From: an uncultured Clostridia bacterium | GTDB taxonomy: Bacteria > Bacillota > Clostridia > Christensenellales > Borkfalkiaceae | Reading direction: 5' to 3' | NCBI GenBank assembly: GCA_947624215.1 | Contig: CANQJJ010000017.1 | Location: 1-35,637 of the forward strand | DNA length: 35,637 nt | Part shown: positions 16,288-23,881 of the stretch, piece by piece | How the letters are laid out: every line of letters starts with the position of its first letter | Numbering within the stretch: position 1 is the first letter of the stretch | The notes under the pieces: generated by a model | The model's database searches: none | What the model was told of the DNA's origin: nothing | What the model saw: only the letters and a program-made list of their open reading frames with translations | Translations under genes and position numbers: made by a program

Positions 16288-16935
16288 ATGCGGAGGAAAA
16301 AATTCTTCATCGCGCTCGCCCTCGTTTTCCTGTTTCTTGCGGCGGGCGTCATCATCCTGCATATCAATGTGACCCGCGTCCTCAAATCCATCGCCGAGGC
16401 CAACATGCGCTCCATCACGACGGTCGCCGTCAACGACGCCATCTTCTATACCCTCTCCGACGCCCTCCGCTATGAGGACCTTGTCCGCGTGGAGCGAAAC
16501 AGTGCGGGGGACATCACCGCCCTCACCTCCGACCCGCTCGCCATCAACCGCATCGCGCGCGACACGGCATACATGTCCCAGCAGAACCTTCGCCGCATGA
16601 GTGAAGACGGGGTGGACGTGCCCCTCGGCGCCTTCTTCGGCATCGAGGCATGGGCGGGCTTCGGGCCCAAGATCCACATGCAGATCATCCCCATTTCCAA
16701 CGTGGAATGCCGCTTTGCCTCCAAATTCGAGGAGGCGGGCATCAACCAGACCAAGCACTCCATCTATCTCGAGATCGTCGCGGACATCTCCATCATCATG
16801 CCCTCGGGCACGAGCAATTTTGCCTCCCTCACCGAGGTGCTCATCGCCGAGAGCGTTCTCGTGGGGAAGGTGCCGGACAGCTATTTACAGGCCGATCTCT
16901 TTGGGGGCGGTTATTCGCTCGCCCCGCCCTCTTGA
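16288..16935 (+). CDS. yunB: Sporulation protein YunB
   Basis: A 215-residue membrane-anchored protein: MRRKK, one N-terminal transmembrane helix (about 6-26), then an extracytoplasmic domain. It has the YunB landmarks VPLGAFFGIEA...GFGPKI, IIPISNVECRF, EEAGINQTKHSIYLE and VGKVPDSYL. In Bacillus, YunB is made under the mother-cell sigma factors and contributes to spore formation; its biochemical role is unknown. Here it shows that the organism very likely sporulates. No Shine-Dalgarno is visible; TAAAAT ends 5 nt before the ATG, so a leaderless start is possible, but no good -35 box is present. Its 3' end overlaps murG (opposite strand) by 25 bp. Confidence 0.92.
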   Translation: MRRKKFFIALALVFLFLAAGVIILHINVTRVLKSIAEANMRSITTVAVNDAIFYTLSDALRYEDLVRVERNSAGDITALTSDPLAINRIARDTAYMSQQNLRRMSEDGVDVPLGAFFGIEAWAGFGPKIHMQIIPISNVECRFASKFEEAGINQTKHSIYLEIVADISIIMPSGTSNFASLTEVLIAESVLVGKVPDSYLQADLFGGGYSLAPPS

Positions 16936-17954
16936 AGTACCTCACGGATGACGCGCACGATCGCGCCCGTGCCGCTGCCCATGTTCAGCGCGGCAAGATT
17001 TTCTCCGAGCGCTCTGTCCGTGTAAGCCGCCCGCACCTCGGCAGCGAGTTCCCCGAGACAGCGCTCCCCGAGCACGCGCACGAGCCCCTTCTCCTCAAAA
17101 TAGGCGGCATTTTCGAGCTGGTCGCCCCGTGAACCCCGTTCGAGGGGCACGAGGACGGCCCTTTTTTTGAGCGCCAAAAGCTCAAAGACGGTGTTACTGC
17201 CCGCACGGGCCAAGACGACGTCGGCCGCGGCATAGGCGCTCGCCATGTCCGCCTCAAAGGGTTTGGTGAAGTATCCCTCGCGCCCGTCCGCCGCATCATT
17301 TTTGCCCGTGATATGCAGTACGGTGAAGTCGGGAAGAAGGTCGTCAAGCGCGTTTTTGAGAGCCTCGTTCAAGACATGGCTGCCACTTCCGCCGCCAAAG
17401 ACGAGAAGAACGGGCTTGTTTGGGGGAAGCGCGAGCTTGTGAAGGGCGCGCTGTTTGTCTCCCGAAAAGAGCTCCTTGCGGACGGGAGAGCCGACGTATT
17501 TCCCGTTGGGGAACCGCTTGGCCGTCTCCTCGAAGGAGGTGAGAACGTATCTGCACTTCTTGGCAATGAGCTTGGTGCACAGCCCGGGTGTGAGGTCGCT
17601 CTCGTGCGTGAGGACGGGGATGCCGAGCCGTGCGGCCGCCCACACGGCGGGGTAGCTCACAAAGCCGCCCTTGGAGAAGACGAGCCCCGGCTTTTCCGCG
17701 CGCATGAGGCCGAGCGCCTCCTTCTTTGCACGGTGGAGACGGTAGGGGATGGTGAGATTTTTCGGCGTGAAACTGCGCACGAGCTTGGGGCAATCGACGC
17801 GCAAAAAGGGGTAGCCCGCCTCGGTGACGAGCCGCTCCTCGATGCCGCCCGTGCCCATATAGACGAGGGCATGGGTATAGCGGAGCTCGTGCATGAGGGC
17901 GAGATTGGGGACGACATGGCCTGCGCTCCCGCCCCCCGTAAACAGGATCTTCAT
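16911..17954 (-). CDS. murG: UDP-GlcNAc:lipid I N-acetylglucosaminyltransferase
   Basis: Adds GlcNAc to lipid I to make lipid II on the inner face of the membrane. The 347-residue GT-B protein begins MKILFTGGGSAGHVVPN, the G-loop of MurG. It continues with KGGFVSYPAVWAA, HESDLTPGLCTKLI, the LVFGGGSGSHVLNE second G-loop, and the nucleotide-sugar site RAGSNTVFELLAL...PLERGSRGDQLENA. It is outside any dcw cluster here, as a lone gene. The start ATG at 17954 has no Shine-Dalgarno; TATACT lies 6 nt upstream but without a matching -35. Upstream, TTATTGTAC is directly repeated at 17983-18002. A MurG paralogue is possible, but the motifs are complete. Confidence 0.92.
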   Translation of the reverse strand: MKILFTGGGSAGHVVPNLALMHELRYTHALVYMGTGGIEERLVTEAGYPFLRVDCPKLVRSFTPKNLTIPYRLHRAKKEALGLMRAEKPGLVFSKGGFVSYPAVWAAARLGIPVLTHESDLTPGLCTKLIAKKCRYVLTSFEETAKRFPNGKYVGSPVRKELFSGDKQRALHKLALPPNKPVLLVFGGGSGSHVLNEALKNALDDLLPDFTVLHITGKNDAADGREGYFTKPFEADMASAYAAADVVLARAGSNTVFELLALKKRAVLVPLERGSRGDQLENAAYFEEKGLVRVLGERCLGELAAEVRAAYTDRALGENLAALNMGSGTGAIVRVIREVLQEGGASE

Positions 17955-18100
17955 ACTGTCAGTATATGAAATCCCGCCGTTTTTATTGTACTATTATTGT
18001 ACGGCCCAGAACGGGAAGACGCGGGCAAGAGATCGAAGACGCGAACGGCAGCCCGTGTGATTTGCATAAGATGTAGTATCGGCACCATGTCCGATCTTAC

Positions 18101-18106
18101 GGAGGT
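18101..18106 (+). promoter_or_regulatory. Ribosome-binding site of the cysteine-rich protein gene
   Basis: GGAGGT, 6 nt before the ATG at 18113, a strong site that sets the start. No clear -35/-10 pair is found between murG and this gene. Confidence 0.7.
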
Positions 18107-18112
18107 AAAACG

Positions 18113-18541
18113 ATGTGTAATTCAAATTCTTGCGGATGCTGTCTTTTGAACAACTTCGCAAACGCGATCAATAATCTCTTTTCGACCGAGCCCTATTGCG
18201 GATGTCCCCGCCGCGGCTGCGGCTGCGGCTGCTCCACGCCTGTAACGACGTTTACGAACGGGTTTTTGAGCGGCGTCAACGCTGCCAATGCCGTCAATAA
18301 TTGCGGCTGCGGAAATCAGAACAACTGCGGCTGCGGAAATCAGAACGGCTGCGGTTGCAACCAAAACGGAAATGGCGGAATCGCTCCCGTCAACAACAAC
18401 GGCTGCGGCTGTGGCGCGAATGCCGATCTCTCGGCGTACACAAACTGCGGAAACGGTTGCTATGACGCCTACTACGCACAGCAATACGGCCTCTATCCCT
18501 TCAACACGGGAAACGGCATTTGCTCCTGCTGCAACAACTGA
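18113..18541 (+). CDS. Small cysteine/glycine/asparagine-rich protein with CGC repeats
   Basis: I do not recognise a family. The 142 residues include 22 cysteines, most in CGC or GCGCG units (GCGCGC at about 36-41, then CGCGNQNN, CGCGNQNG, GCGCNQNG, GCGCG), plus SCGCC at the N-terminus and CSCC at the C-terminus. There is no signal peptide or membrane helix. A middle segment (LLNNFANAINNLF, FTNGFLSGVNAANAVNN) repeats a weak amphipathic motif. The composition recalls spore coat or exosporium proteins and metal-binding proteins; presence of yunB nearby makes a coat role plausible but unproven. The strong ribosome site and codon use support a real gene. Confidence 0.8.
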   Translation: MCNSNSCGCCLLNNFANAINNLFSTEPYCGCPRRGCGCGCSTPVTTFTNGFLSGVNAANAVNNCGCGNQNNCGCGNQNGCGCNQNGNGGIAPVNNNGCGCGANADLSAYTNCGNGCYDAYYAQQYGLYPFNTGNGICSCCNN

Positions 18542-18594
18542 CGAGCCACCCATGTCCGAGGTTCAGCCTTCGGAATCGCATTTTCAGAGATTGA

Positions 18595-18618
18595 AACAGC
18601 GGGGAATTCCCCGCTGTT
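18595..18618. terminator. Perfect 24-nt palindrome, likely terminator
   Basis: AACAGCGGGGAA / TTCCCCGCTGTT, followed by a spaced T-rich stretch (TATTTTTCGTTTTTTT). It lies between the cysteine-rich gene and the convergent ABC permease gene and may serve both. Confidence 0.65.
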
Positions 18619-18686
18619 GTTATGTATTTTTCGTTTTTTTGGGACAGACCGGGCCGCCGTTTTATAGCCGTTCCCGGCCGTAAATT

Positions 18687-19337
18687 TTATAGGTCCACCT
18701 TTTCGAAACGTTTCATGGAGAGCCACGCAGCGAAGACTGTCATGCCCGCATATAAGGCGAGCCCGCCGAGAAGGACGGCGAGTTTCATGCCGCAGTTGAG
18801 GGGATCGGGCAGGGTGAGCGGCGCATAGAAGGGCAAATGCCTCACCGCGACGAGGCCGCCGATGCAGACGAATTGCACCGCCGTCGAGACAAGGAAGGGG
18901 CTCCCGACTTTGTTCGGGTCACGGTAGTGCAGGGGGAAGAACGCGGCATTGAAGATGCCCAAGAGCAGGGCGCCGAACCCGCAAAAGGCAAGATTTGCGC
19001 TGTTTCCCGCGAGATTTATGCGCATTTCCTCGGAGAAAAAAGTTTGCTTGATGGCGACGCACCCCGCCGTCAGAAGCAGAAGTGCGCATTGGAACATGAC
19101 TGCAACTAAGATCCGCGCGAGAGGGACGTCGCGTTTTTTGACGGGGAGGGAGCAGGTGAACGTCGCATCCCCGTTCTCCCGCGCCGCCAATGTGATGAAG
19201 AAGACAGACAGCCCCGAAAAGAAGAAGATGACTTCATAGGGATAGTTTGGCACGAAGACGAGCGCCGCAAAGCTCAGAAAAACGATCGCCATCGGGTGCA
19301 GGCAGAGGGTAAATTCTTTTTTGATGAGTGCTTTCAT
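18687..19337 (-). CDS. ABC-2 type transporter permease
   Basis: 216 residues with about six hydrophobic helices and the start MKALIKKEFTLCLHPM typical of ABC-2 permeases partnered with BcrA/YtrB-type ATPases. The motif AARENGDATFTCSLPVKKRD (helix-to-loop segment after the second helix) is characteristic of this group. The ATG at 19337 overlaps the ATPase stop (ATGA) and is preceded by AGGAGG, which decides against the in-frame start 7 codons upstream. It is the last gene of the AbrB-ATPase-permease operon. Substrate unknown; relatives export peptides or antibiotics or respond to envelope stress. Confidence 0.85.
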   Translation of the reverse strand: MKALIKKEFTLCLHPMAIVFLSFAALVFVPNYPYEVIFFFSGLSVFFITLAARENGDATFTCSLPVKKRDVPLARILVAVMFQCALLLLTAGCVAIKQTFFSEEMRINLAGNSANLAFCGFGALLLGIFNAAFFPLHYRDPNKVGSPFLVSTAVQFVCIGGLVAVRHLPFYAPLTLPDPLNCGMKLAVLLGGLALYAGMTVFAAWLSMKRFEKVDL

Positions 19338-20158
19338 ACGTCCTCCTTTTTGGCGCATTCGAGATGGATCATGATCTCGTCGAGGGTGGCTTCCCGCCCA
19401 TCGGAGGGTACCATGACCAAGCCCTCGAATCCATTCTTCACTTTTTTAACGCCGATCGCCCGTGCCTCGGCCGCAGCCTCCGAAGAGGCAAACACGTTGA
19501 CTCTGTACCGCGCCGTGAGCTCTCCGATCGGCTCGTCCGCAAGCAGCGTCCCGTCCGAGAGATAGAGGATCTTGTCGGCGACGCGCATGAGGTCGGATGT
19601 TATATGCGTGGAGAACAAGACGGTGACGTCCTGCCTTTTGAGCGCGAGGAGGGTGTCGCAGAACTCTTCGCGGGAGAGGGGATCCAGCCCGCTCGTCGGC
19701 TCGTCCAAAATCAGCAGTTTTGCGCCGTGGGAAAGGGCGAGCGCGAGTGCAAATTTGATCTTCATGCCCTCGGAGAGTTCGCGCACCTTTTTTGCGGGCA
19801 CGAGCGCGTATTCCTCGGCACACCGCCTGAACGTTTCCCCGTTCCAATGCGGATAAAACCCCGCCACCGCCTTTGCTATCGCGGCGAGCGATCTATCGGG
19901 ATAGAAGCGGAACCCACCGCCGACGTAGCCCATGAGCTCCTTGGCCGTGTGCTCTTCCTCCGAAAAGTTCCTTCCGAACACCCTGACCGTCCCCTCGGAT
20001 GCGATGAGCCCCATCAGGGCCTTCAACGTGGTGCTCTTACCCGCGCCGTTGCGGCCGATGAGCCCCGCGATCTGCCCCGTCTCCACCGAAAACGAGAGCG
20101 GTCCGAGCGTGAAATGGGGGTAGACCTTTCTCAGGCCCTCTGTTTCGAGCGCGTACAC
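19334..20158 (-). CDS. ABC transporter ATP-binding protein (ABC-2 partner)
   Basis: A 274-residue ATPase energising the adjacent permease. Walker A is GRNGAGKST (about 35-43), the signature is LSEGM, Walker B and D-loop are LLILDEPTSGLD, and the switch His is in FSTH. A C-terminal extension follows the core, as in YtrB/BcrA types. I choose the GTG at 20158 because GAGGAG lies 8 nt upstream and the codon follows the AbrB stop by 2 nt; the ATG at 20200 would overlap the AbrB gene. Translation coupling runs through the whole operon. Confidence 0.9.
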   Translation of the reverse strand: MYALETEGLRKVYPHFTLGPLSFSVETGQIAGLIGRNGAGKSTTLKALMGLIASEGTVRVFGRNFSEEEHTAKELMGYVGGGFRFYPDRSLAAIAKAVAGFYPHWNGETFRRCAEEYALVPAKKVRELSEGMKIKFALALALSHGAKLLILDEPTSGLDPLSREEFCDTLLALKRQDVTVLFSTHITSDLMRVADKILYLSDGTLLADEPIGELTARYRVNVFASSEAAAEARAIGVKKVKNGFEGLVMVPSDGREATLDEIMIHLECAKKEDV

Positions 20159-20160
20159 GG

Positions 20161-20379
20161 TCAGCTCTCCTCGTCCTTGACTTGCCGGACGGCGTTCCAA
20201 AAGGCCTCCGCATACGAAAAGGGTTGCAGGGCGATCCCCTGGTTTTTGTCCGTCATCAACAGAAGGGCGTCGCCCGCATCGAGCGAGAACATGTCGCGCA
20301 CCTCCTTCGGGATGACGATCTGGCCCTTGGGACCGAGTTTTACAGTGGCAAGAAATTTGCCTTCGGGAAAGTTATCCAT
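20161..20379 (-). CDS. AbrB/SpoVT-family DNA-binding regulator
   Basis: 72 residues. The swapped-hairpin domain is in the first 50: LATVKLGPKGQIVIPKEVR, MFSLDAGDALLLMTD. The C-terminal tail (SYAEAFWNAVRQVKD) is helical. AAGGAG precedes the ATG at 20379. As first gene of an ABC transporter operon it probably represses its own operon; a 13-nt palindrome lies between promoter and start. A MazE-like antitoxin role is unlikely since no toxin gene follows. Confidence 0.88.
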   Translation of the reverse strand: MDNFPEGKFLATVKLGPKGQIVIPKEVRDMFSLDAGDALLLMTDKNQGIALQPFSYAEAFWNAVRQVKDEES

Positions 20380-20390
20380 ATATGCTCCTT

Positions 20391-20403
20391 AAAGTAATAC
20401 TTT
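20391..20403. promoter_or_regulatory. Palindrome, possible AbrB operator
   Basis: AAAGTA-A-TACTTT, a perfect 13-nt palindrome just downstream of the operon promoter. A partial repeat of the half site (AAAGTATAT on the minus strand) overlaps the -10. Autoregulation is an inference. Confidence 0.45.
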
Positions 20404-20409
20404 TCTTAC

Positions 20410-20438
20410 ATTATATACTTTTCGGATTTATCTGTCAA
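20410..20438 (-). promoter_or_regulatory. Promoter of the AbrB-ABC operon
   Basis: Full consensus on the minus strand: TTGACA (20438-20433), 17-nt spacer, TATAAT (20415-20410). Such a strong promoter suggests control by a repressor. Between it and the yitT promoter (20439-20664) I see no gene. Confidence 0.88.
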
Positions 20439-20664
20439 GCGTTTTCGGAATAATTTTTTTATTCTTGCGGCAATGCAGAAGTTCAAGTCTGCTCTATCTT
20501 TTGAAGATCTTGGGCTTAGACGCGGACATGGGTATGGGAGACGGCGCGTTGTTCCCTTAACAAAGATTTTTTTTCGCCCAAAAAAGCCGTGCGATTGCAT
20601 GGGGGAAGGGACGGGCATGGAGACGCGCCTATGCCGAAATTCATAAAAATTCCATTGAAAATCC

Positions 20665-20693
20665 TTGCCAACATCTTTGCATCGTGTTATAAT
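20665..20693 (+). promoter_or_regulatory. Promoter of yitT-luxS
   Basis: -35 TTGCCA (20665-20670), 17-nt spacer, -10 TATAAT (20688-20693). The leader is about 22 nt with GGAGG at 20713-20717. Confidence 0.8.
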
Positions 20694-20721
20694 ATCGTGC
20701 GGGTGGAACTGCGGAGGCAGT

Positions 20722-21750
20722 ATGAAAAAACACGACATCAAAAAATACTTAAAAAAGCCGACGAAACGGCAGATAATGCGTTTTTCCCTGAATGCGCTCA
20801 TCATCGTGTTGGGCAATGCGATCGCGGCGGGAGCGTCCGCCTTTTTCATCATCCCCAACAATTTTGTCATGGGCGGGACGACGGGCCTCGGCATCCTCGT
20901 GCGCAACCTGCTCCCCGCGGGGTTCGAATGGCGCGAGTGGGCCGTCTCTCTCACCGTCTACGTCGCCAACATCCTGCTCTTTCTCATCGGCGTCCTCATG
21001 CTCGGGAAGACGTTCGCGGCGGGTACGCTGGCGGGAACGTTGCTCTACCCGACCTTCATCGGCCTGTTCACGGGCCTCAACGACCTCTATGTCGAGGCGC
21101 ACGGAGCGCCCATCGGCATGGGTGAGGAGTTCGGGAGCCCCATGCTCGCGGCCACGATCGGAGCCCTTCTCTTTGGGCTCGGCATCTCCATTGTGGTGCG
21201 GGTGGGGGCCTCCACGGGCGGCACGGATATCCCGCCCCTCATCTTCCAAAGATACTTCGGCTGGCCCGTCTCCGTGTCCCTCTGGATCATCGACGGCTTC
21301 ATCATTTTGCTGCAATTCATCGCACCCATCGACATCGATGCCGTGCTCTACGGCGTCATCATCACGCTCATCGCCTCCATCGTCATCGACAAGGTCTCTC
21401 CCATCGGGATGCGGCGGACGCAGGTCAAGATCGTCAGCGAGAAATACCGCGAGATCCGAGACATGATCCTCTCCAAGATCAGCCGCGGCGTCACCGTTCT
21501 ATACGGCCAGACGGGCTACCTCAAGCGCGACTGCCACATGGTGCTCACCATCATCTCCCACCGCCAGCTCGTGCTGCTCAAAGCGGAGGTGCAGAAGATC
21601 GACCCGCATGCCTTCATGACGATCTCCGTCGTCTCGGAGGTGCGCGGCAAGGGATTTGCGTCGGACGGGGTAGACTTTTTGATGCCGCCCGAAATTACGG
21701 ATGAGCCGGACGTCGTCCCCGATCCCGCGGAGGAGGAGAATCATGGATAA
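20722..21750 (+). CDS. YitT family membrane protein
   Basis: 342 residues with five or six transmembrane helices followed by a cytoplasmic DUF2179 domain. Landmarks are the glycine-rich IIPNNFVMGGTTGLGIL, a second related membrane repeat with GASTGGTDIPPLI, and the C-terminal SRGVTVLYGQTGY...KRDCHMVLTIISHRQ. GGAGG lies 4 nt before the ATG at 20722. Function of YitT proteins is not established; membrane transport is often supposed. It overlaps luxS by 8 nt, so the two are translated together. Confidence 0.9.
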   Translation: MKKHDIKKYLKKPTKRQIMRFSLNALIIVLGNAIAAGASAFFIIPNNFVMGGTTGLGILVRNLLPAGFEWREWAVSLTVYVANILLFLIGVLMLGKTFAAGTLAGTLLYPTFIGLFTGLNDLYVEAHGAPIGMGEEFGSPMLAATIGALLFGLGISIVVRVGASTGGTDIPPLIFQRYFGWPVSVSLWIIDGFIILLQFIAPIDIDAVLYGVIITLIASIVIDKVSPIGMRRTQVKIVSEKYREIRDMILSKISRGVTVLYGQTGYLKRDCHMVLTIISHRQLVLLKAEVQKIDPHAFMTISVVSEVRGKGFASDGVDFLMPPEITDEPDVVPDPAEEENHG

Positions 21751-22207
21751 GATCGAGAGCTTTTGCGTCGACCACACCCGCCTTTTGCCGGGGCTGTACG
21801 TCTCCCGCAGAGACAGGAAACTTCTCACCGTCGTCACGACGTTCGACCTCCGCTTTACCGCGCCCGGCCGCGAGCCCGTCATGGACATGCCTGCCATCCA
21901 CACCATCGAGCATCTCGGGGCGACGTATTTGCGCAACTCTGCACGCAAGGGGGACGTCATCTACTTCGGGCCGATGGGGTGCCGCACGGGGTTCTACCTC
22001 GTGATGTTCGGCAACCTCAGCCCCTCGGAGATCTGCGGGCTCGTCAAGGGCATGTGCGATTTCATCCTCGACTACACGGGCGACATCCCGGGAGCGACGC
22101 CCGAGGAGTGCGGCAACTACCGCGAGCAAAATCTCGAGATGGCGCAGTATTATACTGCCCACTACCTCGACGCCCTCGCGGAAAAGCGCTTCACCTACCC
22201 CGCATAA
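21743..22207 (+). CDS. luxS: S-ribosylhomocysteine lyase (autoinducer-2 synthesis)
   Basis: Splits S-ribosylhomocysteine into homocysteine and DPD, the precursor of AI-2, in the activated methyl cycle. The 154-residue product has the metal site HTIEH (His53, Glu56, His57), the catalytic Cys80 in GPMGCRTGFY, and the third ligand Cys123 in EECGNY. AGGAGGAG inside the end of yitT serves as ribosome site. metK, which makes the SAM that feeds this cycle, is in the same window at 30426. A terminator follows at 22396. Confidence 0.96.
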   Translation: MDKIESFCVDHTRLLPGLYVSRRDRKLLTVVTTFDLRFTAPGREPVMDMPAIHTIEHLGATYLRNSARKGDVIYFGPMGCRTGFYLVMFGNLSPSEICGLVKGMCDFILDYTGDIPGATPEECGNYREQNLEMAQYYTAHYLDALAEKRFTYPA

Positions 22208-22234
22208 AAACCTTAAACAAGCTGCGGATACCGC

Positions 22235-22279
22235 CCCTTGCCTTCCCCTTTGGGGAAGGTGCCCGTAGGGCGGATGAGG
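22235..22279 (+). repeat. Intergenic repeat (CCTTCCCC-TTT-GGGGAAGG type)
   Basis: CCCTTGCCTTCCCC-TTT-GGGGAAGGTGCCC-GTA-GGGCGGATGAGG, with two small hairpins. The same element occurs at 26609-26656. Similar sequences are scattered through gut Firmicutes genomes (general knowledge). Confidence 0.7.
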
Positions 22280-22301
22280 CGGACGGGCCCATCCCCGGCA
22301 C

Positions 22302-22363
22302 GTCATTCCGAGCCGTAGAGCCTCTTCAAGCGAACCGGCCCATCCGCGATGAATCTTACTGCG
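22302..22363 (+). repeat. GTCATTCCGAG...AATCTTACTGCG intergenic element
   Basis: Same family as 1497-1561, sharing GTCATTC-GAGCCGTA, CATCCGCGA-GGAATCTTACT and the order of parts. Confidence 0.6.
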
Positions 22364-22395
22364 GACGTGTCCAATAAAAGCGTCATTCTAAAAAT

Positions 22396-22421
22396 AAAAA
22401 GTGCGTTTGTCCGCACTTTTT
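22396..22421. terminator. Bidirectional terminator between luxS and the fumarase genes
   Basis: 10-bp stem AAAAAGTGCG / CGCACTTTTT with loop TTTGTC. It has an A run on one side and a T run on the other, suiting convergent genes. Confidence 0.88.
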
Positions 22422-22442
22422 TATATTGTTCGGGGTAAGGGC

Positions 22443-22967
22443 TCACCGCGCATAGATGCTCCCGCCGTGTGCGTCCATGGCGACGACGAGGGGGAAATCC
22501 TCCACCTCGAAGCGGTAGACGGCCTCGCTCAAAAGGTCCGCAAACGCCACGCACGCGCTCTTCTTCACGGCATTCCCGTAGAACGCGCCCGCACCGCCGA
22601 TGGCGGCAAAGTAGACGGCGCGGTTTCTCACGAGGGCCGCCCGCACCTCCTCACTCATCTCGCCCTTTCCGATCATGCCGCCCAGCCCGAGGTCCAAGAG
22701 CCGCGGGGCGAAGCTGTTCATGCGCGCAGAGGTCGTCGGCCCGCAGCTCCCCGAGGCCTTTCCCTTGGGCGCAGGGCATGGCCCCGCATAGTAGATGAAG
22801 GCGCCTTTGAGCGCAAATGGCAGGGGCATGTCCGCGTCGAGCAGTTCAAAAATGCGCCGATGCGCACAGTCGCGTGCTGTATAGATGACGCCCGAGAGCG
22901 CCACCGCGTCCCCCGCTTTGAGGGAGAGAACGTCGTCGGGCGAAAGGGGAAGGGTGAGTTTTTTCAT
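22443..22967 (-). CDS. Class I fumarate hydratase / L-tartrate dehydratase, beta subunit
   Basis: 174 residues corresponding to the C-terminal (beta) half of class I fumarases. It carries LTLPLSPDDVLSLKAGDAVALSG, the TARDCAHRR motif with the catalytic region, YYAGPCPAP, and GSCGPTTSARM. It binds the alpha subunit to form the [4Fe-4S] hydratase converting fumarate and malate, or a related hydroxyacid. AGGAGGT sits before the ATG at 22967, which overlaps the alpha stop by one base. A bidirectional terminator follows. Confidence 0.93.
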   Translation of the reverse strand: MKKLTLPLSPDDVLSLKAGDAVALSGVIYTARDCAHRRIFELLDADMPLPFALKGAFIYYAGPCPAPKGKASGSCGPTTSARMNSFAPRLLDLGLGGMIGKGEMSEEVRAALVRNRAVYFAAIGGAGAFYGNAVKKSACVAFADLLSEAVYRFEVEDFPLVVAMDAHGGSIYAR

Positions 22968-23803
22968 CACAGCACCTCCTCTTCGCACCGCACGCAGTGG
23001 CATTGGATGTTGACGGCGACGGGCAGCCCCGCAATGTGGGTGGGGGCGAGCTCGCAGTGCACGGCAAGCGCCGTCGTCTTGCCCCCGAATCCCTGCGGCC
23101 CGATGCCGAGTTCATTGATCTTTATGAGCGCCTCCCGTTCGATTTGGGCCACGTCTTCGCGCGGGTTGGGGGTCCCGAGCTCCCGCGTGAGCGCCTTTTT
23201 TGCGAGCAGGGCGCACGAATCGAAGCATCCGCCGATCCCGACCCCGACGACGACGGGCGGGCAGGGCCGTGAGCCCGCAAGGCGCACCGTCTCGACGACA
23301 GCGTCCAAGATCCCCGCTCTCCCCTGTGCGGGCGTGAGCATATAGAGGCGGCTCATGTTTTCGCTCCCGAACCCCTTCGGTAGGTATACAACGCGGACAT
23401 GGTCCCCGCGGACGATGTCAACATGCACATGGGCGGGGGTATTGTCTCCTGTGTTTACGCGGGTCAGCGGGTCGCAGATGCTTTTGCGGAAGCAGCCCTC
23501 TTCATAGGCTCTCCGCACGCCCGCATTGACTTCGTCTTCGAGCAGCTCGCCCGCAAGGCAGACCTCCTGCCCCACTTCGAGCAGAACGACGCTCATCCCC
23601 GTGTCCTGGCAGACGGGCATCTCTTCCCGCCCCGCGATGTCCGCATTTTCCAAGACGGTATCGAGGGCATAGCGTGCCGCTCCCGTCTCCCGGGCGCGGG
23701 CGTCTTCAAGGGCCGCGCGGCAGGAATTTGTGATGCGCCGCCCCGCTATGAGTGCCAGACGGGTGACGCATTCCCCGATTTGTTTGGTATCGACGATCCT
23801 CAT
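22967..23803 (-). CDS. Class I fumarate hydratase / L-tartrate dehydratase, alpha subunit
   Basis: 278 residues with the [4Fe-4S] cysteines Cys65 (EMPVCQDTGM), Cys193 (GVGIGGCFDSCALLAKKAL) and Cys268 or Cys270 (IQCHCVRC). IGPQGFGGKTTALAVHCE and THIAGLPVAVN are also family motifs. Oxygen-sensitive, so it fits an anaerobe. The ATG at 23803 is chosen because family members start near MRIVDxxxI. There is no Shine-Dalgarno and the -10 TATAAT ends 6 nt upstream, indicating a leaderless mRNA. Whether fumarate or tartrate is the main substrate cannot be read from this. Confidence 0.93.
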   Translation of the reverse strand: MRIVDTKQIGECVTRLALIAGRRITNSCRAALEDARARETGAARYALDTVLENADIAGREEMPVCQDTGMSVVLLEVGQEVCLAGELLEDEVNAGVRRAYEEGCFRKSICDPLTRVNTGDNTPAHVHVDIVRGDHVRVVYLPKGFGSENMSRLYMLTPAQGRAGILDAVVETVRLAGSRPCPPVVVGVGIGGCFDSCALLAKKALTRELGTPNPREDVAQIEREALIKINELGIGPQGFGGKTTALAVHCELAPTHIAGLPVAVNIQCHCVRCEEEVL

Positions 23804-23809
23804 ACCTGT

Positions 23810-23838
23810 ATTATAAAACATTTTTTCCGAAAGGTAAA
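23810..23838 (-). promoter_or_regulatory. Fumarase operon promoter, leaderless configuration
   Basis: Minus strand: -35 TTTACC (23838-23833), 17-nt spacer, -10 TATAAT (23815-23810), then ACAGGT and the ATG. The -35 is weak (4 of 6). Confidence 0.65.
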
Positions 23839-23846
23839 GGATTCAA

Positions 23847-23875
23847 TTGTGCTTTTTGAAAAAAAGCTGTATAAT
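23847..23875 (+). promoter_or_regulatory. Promoter of the CPBP gene, leaderless configuration
   Basis: -35 TTGTGC (23847-23852), 17-nt spacer, -10 TATAAT (23870-23875), then AACGGC and the ATG at 23882. The -35 is only 8 bp from that of the divergent fumarase promoter. Confidence 0.75.
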
Positions 23876-23881
23876 AACGGC

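Noticed and set aside
17985-18001. murG promoter from the two TACAAT boxes on the minus strand
   Set aside because: Neither has a -35-like hexamer at 16-18 nt, so they are noted only as a direct repeat.
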